A stretch of 64,000 nucleotides of DNA from Allium sativum (taxonomy: Eukaryota; Streptophyta; Magnoliopsida; Asparagales; Amaryllidaceae): NCBI GenBank assembly GCA_030737875.1, contig CM060922.1:760503603-760567602 (forward strand), written 5' to 3'. How positions within the stretch are numbered: the stretch's first letter is position 1; the number at the start of each line of letters is the position of its first letter. Under the pieces are notes generated by a model that did not search any database, had not been told where the DNA came from, and worked only from the letters and a program-made list of their open reading frames with translations. Both the position numbers and the translations under genes were made by a program. Positions 32,062 through 42,090 of the stretch are shown in pieces.

Positions 32062-33702
32062 ATGTCTGATTCAAAAAAATCTTTGAGAGAAATGTGGAAT
32101 AATAACCTGAGTAGACGTCCACTGGAAGAATATGAATATGAACGACCACTCATGAGGCAAAATTTTCCGAAATTTCGTGATCCCAATGCCAACAATTTTC
32201 AAAATTTTCCAACTGACCAACATTTTCAAAATCATAGAAATGATCGAAATTGCGATTTCAATTCAAATTTCAATAATTTCGATTATGGACCACACCCACA
32301 TCAAAACGATTTTGAATCCCAATATAGCTTTGATCCACATCAGTATGGAGTTGGAAACCAATTCGAAAATAATTTTGGATATGAAAATGATTTTCAAATC
32401 GATCATAATCTTCAAAATAACGACCCATATCCACAACTTGAATATAACCAAGATTGCAATTTTCCCTCGAATTTTAACAGTTTTGGTTACGAACATAATT
32501 TTTATGATCAAAATGATTTCCAATATCAAAACGAAAATTCAAACAACCACCACATTGGAAGTAATTTTGATTGTGAAATTGATATGGACTATAATTTTGA
32601 AACTCAAGAAATCCAAAACGAGAGCTCGCAAATCAACGATTTTGAAGAATACCATCTTAACGTTTTTAGAGAGAGGGTAGAAAGGCTAGATAGACAGCTT
32701 AATGAAAAAGATAGAAAGATGGATGAACTTCTTTGTTTATTGACATCTTTGAAAGAACAACGAGAGCAACAAAATCAAATTCAAACAAGCGATGAATCAG
32801 AAAATAGTCCATTCTTTACTGATAGTGAAAATTTTCAAACAACAACTTTCGAAATTGAGAATGATGATCTAAATGAAGTTGTTCAAAATTCAATAAATGA
32901 TTTGGATTTCGATTCTTTTCAAAAAGATTTAAGCTTGGATTTTGATCTTCCTCTTTTGGGCTGTGAGAAACCCGAAATCTTTGAAATTGAACAGAATAAA
33001 AATGTTGAATTTTTCAATTCAACTTTGGAAATGGATTTTAATGAGCATGAATTTTTTGGATTGTACGAGGATGAATTGCCAAACGAGGAAGAAGTGGATT
33101 CACGTCACGAGTTTGAAAATTTTCACTTTGAGAAAATTTCAAACAAGCTTGAAATTGTCAGTGTCTTGAACAACTTTGAGAAATGTGATCACATAGTCTT
33201 GAACAACACTCGGATTTTAAATTTCACTGAATTTATATACGATCACAAATTTTTGAACAATTACACTGATAAATTTGTTGAGCACATGTATTACTTTTGG
33301 AATGTTGGCTTGGTTGAAAAACTTCAGGTTAGGACGACCCTAGATATTTATCTCCTGGACTACAAATCGAGGTATAAAGATGAGATGGTTTTCAAAAACT
33401 CTTGCTTGTTAGAAAACATGTCTAGACACAGTGGGAATGGGACTCATAGGGCTAGAACCAAGTGTGGGGGAAAAAGTTGGTGGAATTCATTGCATCGCAT
33501 ACATCGCAAACACATATATCATTGTACATATGATTTTCATTCGCATATAGTGGCTAAACTCCATTTCATTCTTCAAATAATTTTGCATCTCATTCACCTT
33601 TGGGTACAATCTTTCAAATTTAGGAAACGTTCACAGTGTGGACATTATTTAGTTCTAGTGTGGGGGGGGAGTCTGCATTGCATTCTTTTGATTTTTCTTT
33701 AA
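32062..33702 (+). CDS. Asn/Phe-rich acidic protein with a coiled-coil segment, function unknown
   Basis: An uninterrupted 546-codon frame from an ATG close behind the leader. Residues about 1-30 are basic/acidic mixed (MSDSKKSLREMWNNN...). Residues 40-200 are low-complexity, rich in Asn, Phe, Asp, His and Tyr (HFQNHRNDRN and NFQNFPTDQ types). Residues 200-240 form a predicted coiled coil (FRERVERLDRQLNEKDRKMD). Residues 240-370 are strongly acidic with repeated DFD and FEIE words. Residues 370-460 look folded (VLNNFEKCDHIVLNNTRILNF). After codon 467 the frame enters AAGTGTGGGGG-type non-coding sequence and is probably only accidentally open. No nucleocapsid knuckle or catalytic motif. A frame kept open this long within such an AT-rich, low-complexity sequence suggests it is, or recently was, translated. 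A diverged Gag-like role is possible but unproven. Confidence 0.7.
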   Translation: MSDSKKSLREMWNNNLSRRPLEEYEYERPLMRQNFPKFRDPNANNFQNFPTDQHFQNHRNDRNCDFNSNFNNFDYGPHPHQNDFESQYSFDPHQYGVGNQFENNFGYENDFQIDHNLQNNDPYPQLEYNQDCNFPSNFNSFGYEHNFYDQNDFQYQNENSNNHHIGSNFDCEIDMDYNFETQEIQNESSQINDFEEYHLNVFRERVERLDRQLNEKDRKMDELLCLLTSLKEQREQQNQIQTSDESENSPFFTDSENFQTTTFEIENDDLNEVVQNSINDLDFDSFQKDLSLDFDLPLLGCEKPEIFEIEQNKNVEFFNSTLEMDFNEHEFFGLYEDELPNEEEVDSRHEFENFHFEKISNKLEIVSVLNNFEKCDHIVLNNTRILNFTEFIYDHKFLNNYTDKFVEHMYYFWNVGLVEKLQVRTTLDIYLLDYKSRYKDEMVFKNSCLLENMSRHSGNGTHRARTKCGGKSWWNSLHRIHRKHIYHCTYDFHSHIVAKLHFILQIILHLIHLWVQSFKFRKRSQCGHYLVLVWGGSLHCILLIFL

Positions 33703-34755
33703 TTTTTCTTTCTTTTCATGTAGGACCATCATACATTTTATATCATAGTAACATACCATAAAATTTTTTTTTTTAAAATACGACTCATTTTCAATTGATA
33801 CAACAAAATAAGTTTACAATTTTTAGCCAGTTGATAGTATTTTTTTCTCTCAGCTTAGATCAAATAAGAAATATAATGAAAAATTTAATTTTGAGGGATA
33901 ATAGTGTAACCGGTACATAGGGAGATTCTTAGGTGATGGCCATGAAATCTATTCTATATTGTAGACGTTGTTTAAACAAGTGGAGGACTTAAAGTACTTA
34001 TAATGGCTTGTCAAATCTTTAAAACTAAGTTGTGTTAAGTTGAATTCGCGTAACTCTCTTTTTGTGCTTATAAATTCAATAATAATAATAGTAATCCAAG
34101 GGTATCCAACATTGCTTGTATATCAAGCGTTGGTGTGCAAACCCGCCAAGCTCTATCCGACACGTTGTTGACAAAGTCAGCATTGGAATATATTGGTCTC
34201 ATTTATTGAGATTGGACACCTAAGGATTACCGACACGTTGTTGACAAAGTCAAAGTCGGCCTGCACAATCCGCCAAGCTCTTTACCTACTCTCCGTTAGT
34301 CCGCGAGGCAGTGCATGGGTGGTAAACCTTGGTCTTTTTAGTTAGGTGTGTGTACTTAATCATAAATCTTAAAATTTTATAGAATAAAGAATAAGCGATG
34401 ATACCCAAACACTTCTTGACCTTATTGATTTGACTAGCCATACATGAGAAAATTAGAATACCACTTTGCAAACTGTGCCAAGCAAACTAAGAATTTGTTT
34501 CATGGCTGCACTATGTTATCGACCGAACTAACTGGCCAAACTGGAATTTAACATTTGAAAACTTGATTTATGTTGAAAATTTGAGACAAGTCGAGGTATC
34601 TAAAATAAAATCAACTGATCAGAAATTGTTAACTTAATTTGTTGTACCACTTCAGAAACAAGTCTTGTTTTCATTTTTTTTATTTATTTTTTTTGCATAT
34701 GTCCATTGCATTCATGTAGTTTCATTAGAATCATAGCATACTGCATTTGGATTTT

Positions 34756-34818
34756 GTGGGTAGTATCCGCTGAAAACCCTCACGAGACACCACTCGTCCT
34801 ACTAGGGACACCTAGAGG
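34756..34818 (+). other. Conserved hairpin cluster in the 3' domain (copy B)
   Basis: Stem ACGAG (34782-34786) with CTCGT (34793-34797), and stem CCT-A-CTAGG (34798-34806) with CCTAG-AGG (34811-34818) around a GACA loop. Relative to 10967-10987 an A-T pair replaces G-C, and a C-G pair replaces a T-G wobble. Confidence 0.6.
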
Positions 34819-34898
34819 TTTAACGGCTTGTTGCATATGCTCAATGCAATCGTGTTTCCTACGAAAGTGCGACCTATCTAGCTAGTTTTTCATTTTTG

Positions 34899-34920
34899 TT
34901 TTACTCGAGGACGAGTAAAA
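34899..34920 (+). other. Conserved hairpin before the polypurine tract (copy B)
   Basis: TTTTACTCG, loop AGGA, CGAGTAAAA: nine perfect pairs. It lies four bases before the AAGTGTGGGGG tract. Confidence 0.65.
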
Positions 34921-34938
34921 GATAAGTGTGGGGGTATT

Positions 34939-35917
34939 TGATTGACATAGAAATGTGTTTATTTTATGCTCTTATTTCTTATCTTTTGTATATAAATAAA
35001 TATTACTTGGGTATTGTTTTGTTACTTTTACAGATATTCCAACCCAGCCCGCATGCAACCAGAAAAGTAGAGAAATAAAGATGAAATTGATATATATTTA
35101 CATTTTGAAGAATTGTAGATGAAGATCTCACATCTAGTTGCTGTTGGACAAGAAAAGGATTGATAAAAAGGCTTTGCACATCACAAATCAATGAAGAAGC
35201 AAGAGGAAAAGAGAAAAGGCCCAAATTTGCTTTATTTATCTAAGGCCCATTTATGTTTCTCATTGTAAACTAATTAGTGATGTAATGACCAGGCCCAGTT
35301 ATCATTAGGGTTAGGGTTAGGGTTTGGCTATCTACCCTATATATACCCTTGTAATATCATTGTAGCCACCATCCTATATCTCATTCTATTCTCTTCATCA
35401 TCAATAAAACTCATTTTTCTTTTTATTTTATGCAATTTTCTATTTCTTAGCAATTAGTGTTGTCTACACGATTAGATTCGGTAGAACACTATTTGTATTT
35501 GGCATTTCTTTTCATTAGTGATTGACCGTCTGATTAGATTCAGCGGTAATCCTAATTTTATTTCCTGTTGTTATTTATATTCTGCACTTTTATTTTCTGT
35601 ATTTTAATCGCGTTCATAGGTTAAATTGGATTTGATTAGATTTGAATCTGATTCATAGTTTCATTGCTTTTCCATTGAAATTGTGATTTGATCGTCGGTT
35701 CAGTTAGATCTGTTCTGAATCAAATTACAGTTTTAATTTTGTTTTGTTTTGTTTTCAAAATCAACCTCCAAAGTTTTGTCTAACTCGCCCAAGAGATTAG
35801 ATAAATAATTTGATTGAATTCACCTCCCTGTGTTCGACCTGTATGCTACACACCTGTATGCTTGCAGAATTTATTACAAATGTCGCGCTTTTCTAATTCA
35901 TAGATTGGCGTCGATCA
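34939..35917 (+). repeat. 3' LTR of the non-autonomous element (979 bp)
   Basis: Same ends as 30436-31416. It is directly followed by the target duplication ttcac and by resumed chromovirus pol. Confidence 0.95.
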
Positions 35918-35922
35918 TTCAC

Positions 35923-37861
35923 CGTATACACGGATGCTTGTGGTATGGGACTAGGCGTTGTTCTGATGCAAGAAGGGAGGGTAGTAGCTTATGGTGGAAG
36001 ACAATTGAAAGTTCATGAAAAGAACTACCCAACCCACAATCTTGAGTTGGCCGCCATCGTCTTTGCGCTTAAGTCTTGGCGCCATTATCTCCTAGGTGAG
36101 AAGTTCGAATTATATACTGACCATAAATCATTGAAGTATCTTTTCTCGCAGAAAGATCTTAACTTAAGACAGCAAAGATGGATGGAGTTCTTTGCCTCAT
36201 ATGACTTTGAGATTTCCTATACTCCTGGCAAGGGCAACGTAGTAACAGACGCGTTGAGCAGAAAGAAGTTGACCCTAAGCCCTCTCTTTGTAGAAAGGCA
36301 AAGCTTGGAGTATATAGCCAGTTTTGACTTTAGGCCCTCCTCTGATTTTATACCTGGTTTATTGGCATCCCTTGAAGTACGGCCCACTCTTTTAGACTCA
36401 ATAGGGGCCGCACAACGTGAAGACCCTCAGCTTGTGGATGTGATTGATAAACTAATTAGGGGTGAAACTTCCAGTCACCTCAATAGGTACTCCATCGATG
36501 ATAAGGGTTGGCTGAGGCGAGATGGAAGACTATGCGTCCCACAAGCAAGGGATTTAGTAAAGATGGTTCTCGAGGAAGCACATCATTCCAAGATGACAAT
36601 ACACCCAGGTGGAGACAAGATGTACAAGGACGTAAAGAGAGTTTTCTATTGGAGCGGCATGAAGAAGGACGTGGCAGATTTCGTTTCTAAGTGCGTGACA
36701 TGCCAACAGGTCAAGGCGGAACAAAAGAATCCTGGAGGACTGCTTCATCCTCTAGAAGTCCCGCAATGGAAGTGGGATAGCATTTCAATGGACTTCATTG
36801 ATGGGTTGCCTAGGTCAAGAAGAGGCAATACTAGCATTTGGGTAATAGTGGACAGGCTCACTAAAAGCGCCCACTTTATACCTATCAAGAGTAGAAGGAC
36901 TGCCTCGTCTCTAGCTTCTCTTTATCTCAAGGAAATAGTTCGACTCCATGGAATACCCTCCATCATAGTGAGTGACAGAGATCCCATCTTTACAAGCGAA
37001 TTTTGGTGGAGTCTGCAAGAAGCTGTAGACACACAATTATGCTTAAGCACGGCCTATCACCCCCAAACTGATGGTCAGACAGAAAGGGTGAATAGAGTAT
37101 TAGAAGATCTTTTGAGACTATGCGTTCTTGACTTCGGAGGGGCATGGGAGGATCATCTTCCTTTAGTGGAATTCGCCTACAACAACAGTTACCAAGCCAC
37201 CATCGGTATGGCGCCCTTCAAAGCTCTATATGGAAGACCGTGCCGATCACCAACTTATTGGTGGGAGTCTACAGACAAGATTATACTTGGGCCAGACATG
37301 ATTAGAGAGACTTCAGAAAAAGTGGACTTGATACGAAGGAGAATGAAGACTGCCCTAGATAGACAGAAATCTTACGCAGACAGAAGAAGGACCGACCTTG
37401 AGTTTGAGGTTGGGGATAGGGTTTTCCTTAAGGTATCCCCCTTAAGGAATGTAGTTCGCTTTGGATCCGCAGGAAAGCTAACACCAAGATTTGTAGGACC
37501 GTTCCCTATCATCGAGAAGGTTGGGAAAATGACTTATAGAGTAGAGCTGCCCGAAAGGTTGGCTGGAATTCACAACGTCTTTCACGTTTCTCATCTCCGA
37601 AAATGTCTACATGAATCTGCGGAAGTGGTGGAGCCAAGCATTCTAGAAGAAGCCGAAGTGGAACGCGAAGCAACTGTGAGGAGAGTTCCAACTCGAATCG
37701 TAGGAACTGAAATAAAAAAGCTACGCAACCGCGTAGTCAAGCTCGTCAAAGTTCAGTGGAGCGACGCCGAGGAAGACGCGACTTGGGAAACTAAGGACAG
37801 AATACATGCGACTTACCCTTTTCTTTTTGAGGGTACATCTTTGATCTCTCTTTTTCCTTAA
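35923..37861 (+). CDS. Chromovirus pol, second part: RNase H, integrase, chromodomain-like tail
   Basis: Open from the insertion point to a stop at 37859-37861. RNase [16 protein letters not shown] (first catalytic Asp), [15 protein letters not shown] (Glu), [11 protein letters not shown] (Asp), and TDALSRK. Integrase: HHCC zinc-binding [15 protein letters not shown]...CVTCQQVK, catalytic core [25 protein letters not shown] and [16 protein letters not shown]. The tail contains the [19 protein letters not shown] block and [12 protein letters not shown], then [16 protein letters not shown], a chromodomain-like segment of the Tekay/Del type. All three DDE residues are present. The frame is the same as that of the upstream part; only the nested element separates them. 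Confidence 0.96.
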
Positions 37862-38385
37862 GTTGTGCTTGAATCTATCTTTTATCCTTAGGTAGAAACC
37901 CCTTTGGATGTAAACATGTATTTGAAACATGTTATGGTTGATGGCTGCAAGTGGTTGCTAGTGGTTGCTCGTGGATGCATATACACACACAACCTAGGTT
38001 TTAGATCGGCTCAATCACTTCATACTGCATATGCATATATGTATTCATATTTGTATGTGGTTGAAACTTGATATGTTGTCATATGGATGTCGCATTTGTG
38101 TGGATGGTTGCGCACTCATGTAGAATTAGGAGTAGGGGAAAAATTTGCATACATAATGGATTCATGACACTTACATGATTCGCATTAAGGAGGTCAACTG
38201 AATCAGTAGACAGCCTAATTTTTGCATTAGATAAGGACATGTACACACACTATGCATATGATCATGAAGCATTAGAAGTCTTTTAAGGACAATGGACGCC
38301 TGTGTTTGTTGGTTGAGTAGATGGACGATTGTATGTTAGGACTTACGTTCTTTCAGACTTGAAGATTTCGGGGAAGAAATCCTTT
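37862..38385 (+). other. 3' untranslated region of the chromovirus
   Basis: No ORF. TGGTTGCTAGTGGTTGCTCGTGG-like short repeats occur near 37945-37975, and ATATGCATATG words near 38025. Confidence 0.6.
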
Positions 38386-38397
38386 AAGGAGGGGAGA
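38386..38397 (+). other. Polypurine tract of the chromovirus
   Basis: AAGGAGGGGAGA directly before the 3' LTR. Confidence 0.9.
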
Positions 38398-41300
38398 TGT
38401 AACACCCCCGAAATTTTCTATTAACTGTAAATTAACTAATTAAAGTATAATTAATTCTAATTGAAAGAATTAAGTGAAACGGGTTACACCATTGCGCTCG
38501 TCTCGAAATTCTGCTTGAGATAGAGTCCGAGTTTGTGTGAATCGGACTCCGTATGAAGGAGTTATGACCTCCGGAAGTTTCAGAATTCAATTTAAAATTC
38601 AAACGGTTCAAATTCAGTTCGAAATTTGAAAAACAGACCCAAACTGGGCTGGGCGGGAAAATTCCCGCCCAGGCACCAGGTCGACCAGGGGGTCGACCTG
38701 GGTAACCAGGTCGACCAGGGGGTCGACCTGCCCAGTTGACCTGGTTTGGCCCTAGCTGGCCTGGTCGGTTTCTGGTCGAATTTCTGAGCTTGGCTGTGTC
38801 ACTATGGCTGACTTGTCGCTTTCTAATTGGCTTCTCTTGAGATGGATGGCCTTGATTAACTCTAGCTTCATCGACGGCTCTAATTAGTTTGAAATTTTAT
38901 AAATACAACTCAACTCTCAACCTAAATTCACACAAATAATATAGAACTAGAGCCATCATGCTGCTGGGAGGAAACTAAGAGTAGCCGTCAGTTAGAGAAA
39001 GCTTAGAGACGAGCCAAAATTAAAGTAAAACAAGATTCAAACAACGTTTGTCTACCCAAAGGAAAGAATTTAAAATTCAGAACTCAGAAATCAGAAAACA
39101 AGACCGTCGTTTGTTGTAAGTATAGTGATTTTTCCGAGGCGAATAAAATTAAGACTTGATTCGATGTAAATTGGAAGTGGAATTGAGCTATTGTATAACG
39201 ATGATGTTAATTCATATCTATGTATTGAAATGATTGTATTGAAATGATTGTATTGAAATGGTTGGAATGTTTGTGGTTAAATGTACTTGGTGTTGGATCC
39301 ATTCAAATGTAAACAACATCACATGCAAGTTGTATAGTTCATGTTATAATCTACACCTATATGTTTATGTGATTATAAAAGTTGTATGTGATATGTCCAA
39401 GTTAAGATCTCATGTATATACTTTATGCTAAAACCTCTATGCCTAAATGATTAAGTTTATATACATGCTCATATGTTTATACAAAAGTTGCAAAGTTCAT
39501 AATTGGATCCATGCCAAGATCCATTTTAATACAAGTTTCATGTTATAGTAGTAAACATGATTGGATCTAGTTCACACATGCGATGAAATTATACATACTT
39601 TATGGACAAGTTATATTCTTGTCATATGCTAGTGATGTTCGATGTTATGCCTAGATCTAAACATGTTTAGGCTTATGTTGTCTAAATCATATGTTAATTC
39701 ATGTGACACCTATTTGGTTAGACCCCTATTTCAATGCAAGTTCACATGTATGTAAGTTGATTTAGCCTATGTTGCAAATTCACATATATGTATGTTGATT
39801 TAGTCTACGTTGCAAGTTCACACCTATGATATTCATGTTGACTATTTTGCAAGTTCACACCAATGATGTTCATATTGACTATGTCGATAATGCCAAGTTT
39901 ACACCTATGTCACGTTTATGAATTTCTTTATGCCAATTTTGTGTACGCTAAATTAGGCTAAGTTTTTAGCCTAGTATTATATGTTAAAAATCATGCGAAC
40001 ATAAAATTAGGCTAAGATTGTTAGCCTAATACTTAGACGGGGTAACATTGGGAAAAATTGGTAATTATAGGAAACTTGACATAAATTGGTGAAAATATAT
40101 GAAAATGGCATGTTTGTCACATGCCAAAATTGGTGGCACTTGAATGGTATAAATTCTTATACCAAAAAGGTTAAACTTGGAAAGTGGGCCATAACATTTA
40201 ATTGTTAGCAAATTTACATATAACAAGTAATAAAGACAAATATGTAAATTTAGAAAATACGAGTATGCTTAACACGAGGTTGGATTGAGTTGTGATGTAA
40301 ACCTGCCCGGACCCGCCCGGCTGTCCAGTAGTCACAACAATACCTATCCAATGTGGGTGGTTAAGCATTGAGCCCAATAAGGACCCGAGGTTAGACTAAG
40401 TTACGGTGTAAACTTGCCCGGAACCGACCGGCACATCCAGTAACTGTAACAATACCTGTCTAATGTGAGTGGTCGGCGCTTTAAAAAGCTAAGGACAGAC
40501 AAGTCAGGTTGGTAGGGTTAAGTTAACTAAAACACTTAACTAATTCAACATGTTAATTAAACTGATGGGTGAGGTTAGGTAAATACAGACACTTAATCAC
40601 TTAACATGTTTGACTAGAAAACCCTAGTAACGGGAACCCATTTCAGAAGTAACCCAATTAGGTATCATGATACCCTGAAACTAGGCAGGGTGGGGCACGA
40701 TTACTGGGCTGATTGTAAGCGGTCAAAAGCAACGGCGGTGTGTGCAACAGTGTGGGTTCTAACGGAGTGCGGGCGTGCACACACTTCGGAGTAGACAAAC
40801 AGGGCACTGGGGGCACCAGTAGTATACCCTATGCATTGTAGAATTGTGTCGGGCCGCCAGCATGGGACTTGATACACCCCATGGTGGGACCAGCATATGT
40901 ATCTACAATCTTTGGGGGCCGTAAGACACAGATGATTATGCGAGTAGGAGCCGATTGTTAGAAAAAGGGGATCACTTCACCCCGATCATGGGGTGCCAGT
41001 TGAGAAAATGCAAGTAGGTGCAGAGATATAGTGTGGGGGTGCGATAGTATATTCGATTCAAACTGCTTTATCTTAGTTTATAATATTTTCCAATTTCCAG
41101 TTTATACCTATCATGCCCTTTTTCTTATTCTCATACTGAAGAGTCACTAGACTTACTAGGCTTTATGTCTGACCCTATTTTCTTTCGTCTTCTTTTCTTC
41201 CGTCCCCCCCCCTCCCCCCAGGTCCACAGGGAGGAAACAACCCAACTTAGTCAGACTCTTTGCAAGCTTCAAGATAGTAGATGTACGGTTTGGACTCTCT

Positions 41301-41607
41301 TTCCTTGGCTATGGCTGTTGGACACACTCTATGGGGATTTATGCAGTTTTAATTATGTTTTATGCTTCTTTATTTAATAACCAAGACATAAATGATGATG
41401 CAATGTTTTGGAAGTTATTATGTGACAGTTATGGAAATGATTTGTATGAACACGTATTTATGAAATAAAAGTCTGTTTGTTTTCCGCTGCTTATATATGT
41501 GTGTTTATATATCTGTCTTGTGTTTATCTGTGACTTCTACTTATAAACCTCCACCAAAGTTAAGGCATTCCCTTTGTGAGTGACCTTAATGGAGGTGGGG
41601 TGTTTCA
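38398..41607 (+). repeat. 3' LTR of the chromovirus (3210 bp)
   Basis: Near-identical to 14145-17326. The palindrome cluster at 38675-38740 is one unit longer, and the poly-C tract (41203-41220) is longer. Ends GTGTTTCA followed by tgctt. Confidence 0.95.
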
Positions 41608-41818
41608 TGCTTCTTTTACAACTTCTGTGTATCAAGTTTGGATGGAACGCAATGCTCGGATTTTCAGTAATTGTGCTACACATATGGATGTCAGATTGCA
41701 ATGCATAGAGAGAGAAGTTCGGTTTTTAGTAAAAGATAATGGTAGTAAATCAGATATCAATGCAAGGAACATGGCATTCTTGCGAAGATGGGGTATAGAG
41801 CTGCATGATACTGGTTGA
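41608..41818 (+). pseudogene. LINE reverse transcriptase ORF, C-terminal end
   Basis: Continues the frame interrupted at 14144: SVYQVWMERNARIF followed by REVRFLV and a stop at 41816-41818. This resembles the usual C-terminus of plant L1-type ORF2, which ends in W..RN..IF.....I...I...V. The join across the tgctt duplication is in frame. Confidence 0.85.
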
Positions 41819-42046
41819 AGTTTTTGTGAAGTTTTGAGGTTGAGTGTGTGAAGAGATTGATGTTTGTTATAGTTTTGAATTGTTTGTCTTTTTGTTCTTT
41901 CAGAACTATATAGTTGTTTTTGTTGTATTTTCGTTTATATGCACTCTTTTTCCTTATTGTCGCACCCATTTAGGATAGGGGGTGCAAGGTTTTAATGAGG
42001 CATATGAAATTGGTACGTAATAAAGTGAACCAATTTTCAAAAAGAA
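41819..42046 (+). other. LINE 3' untranslated region
   Basis: T-rich tail with GTGCAAGGTTTTAATGAGGC near 41982, the usual plant LINE 3'-end style. No poly-A tail; the microsatellite that follows may have grown from it. Confidence 0.5.
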
Positions 42047-42089
<43 letters not shown>

Positions 42090-42090
42090 T
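42047..42090. repeat. (AT)n(AC)n microsatellite
   Basis: About 13 AT units followed by about 9 AC units. Confidence 0.95.

Larger units (their letters stand above)
33657..34938 (+). other. 3' non-coding domain shared with the Tat/Athila-like element (copy B)
   Basis: Begins AGTGTGGGGGGGGAGTCT, matching 9925-9939, and continues with blocks at 33900-34350 and 34741-34938 that match 10150-10560 and 10918-11095. The segment CCGACACGTTGTTGACAAAG is present twice (about 34157 and 34231), once in the partner. It ends with the hairpins annotated separately and the polypurine tract TAAGTGTGGGGGTATT (34923-34938). Confidence 0.75.
30436..35917 (+). mobile_element. Non-autonomous LTR retrotransposon (LARD-like) with one ORF of unknown function
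   Basis: Length 5482 bp, TG...CA ends, target duplication ttcac at 30431-30435 and 35918-35922. LTRs 30436-31416 and 34939-35917, tRNA-Asp-type PBS, one long ORF (32062-33702), a 3' non-coding domain shared with the Tat/Athila-like element, and a polypurine tract. No gag zinc knuckle, protease, RT, RNase H or integrase motif is present, so it must be moved by proteins of another element. The shared 3' domain and LTR-end architecture make a Tat/Athila-like helper likely (inference). Confidence 0.93.
14145..41607 (+). mobile_element. Tekay/Del-like chromovirus (Ty3/gypsy LTR retrotransposon), 27.5 kb including nested insertions
   Basis: It starts TGTAACACC and ends GTGTTTCA, with 5-bp target duplications tgctt at 14140-14144 and 41608-41612. 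LTRs are 14145-17326 and 38398-41607. PBS, gag, protease, RT, RNase H, integrase, chromodomain-like tail and polypurine tract are in the canonical Ty3/gypsy order. Removing the two nested elements (17498-28001 and 30436-35917, each with its duplicated target) leaves about 11.5 kb, a normal size. The clade assignment rests on the C-terminal tail and tRNA-Met priming and is a judgement by eye. Confidence 0.93.

Noticed and set aside
32177..32680. Second long open frame of 167 codons overlapping the unknown ORF, and a minus-strand one at 32263-32529
   Set aside because: Ile/Met-rich shadow frames of an Asn/Phe-rich coding sequence; the main frame is longer and starts after the leader.
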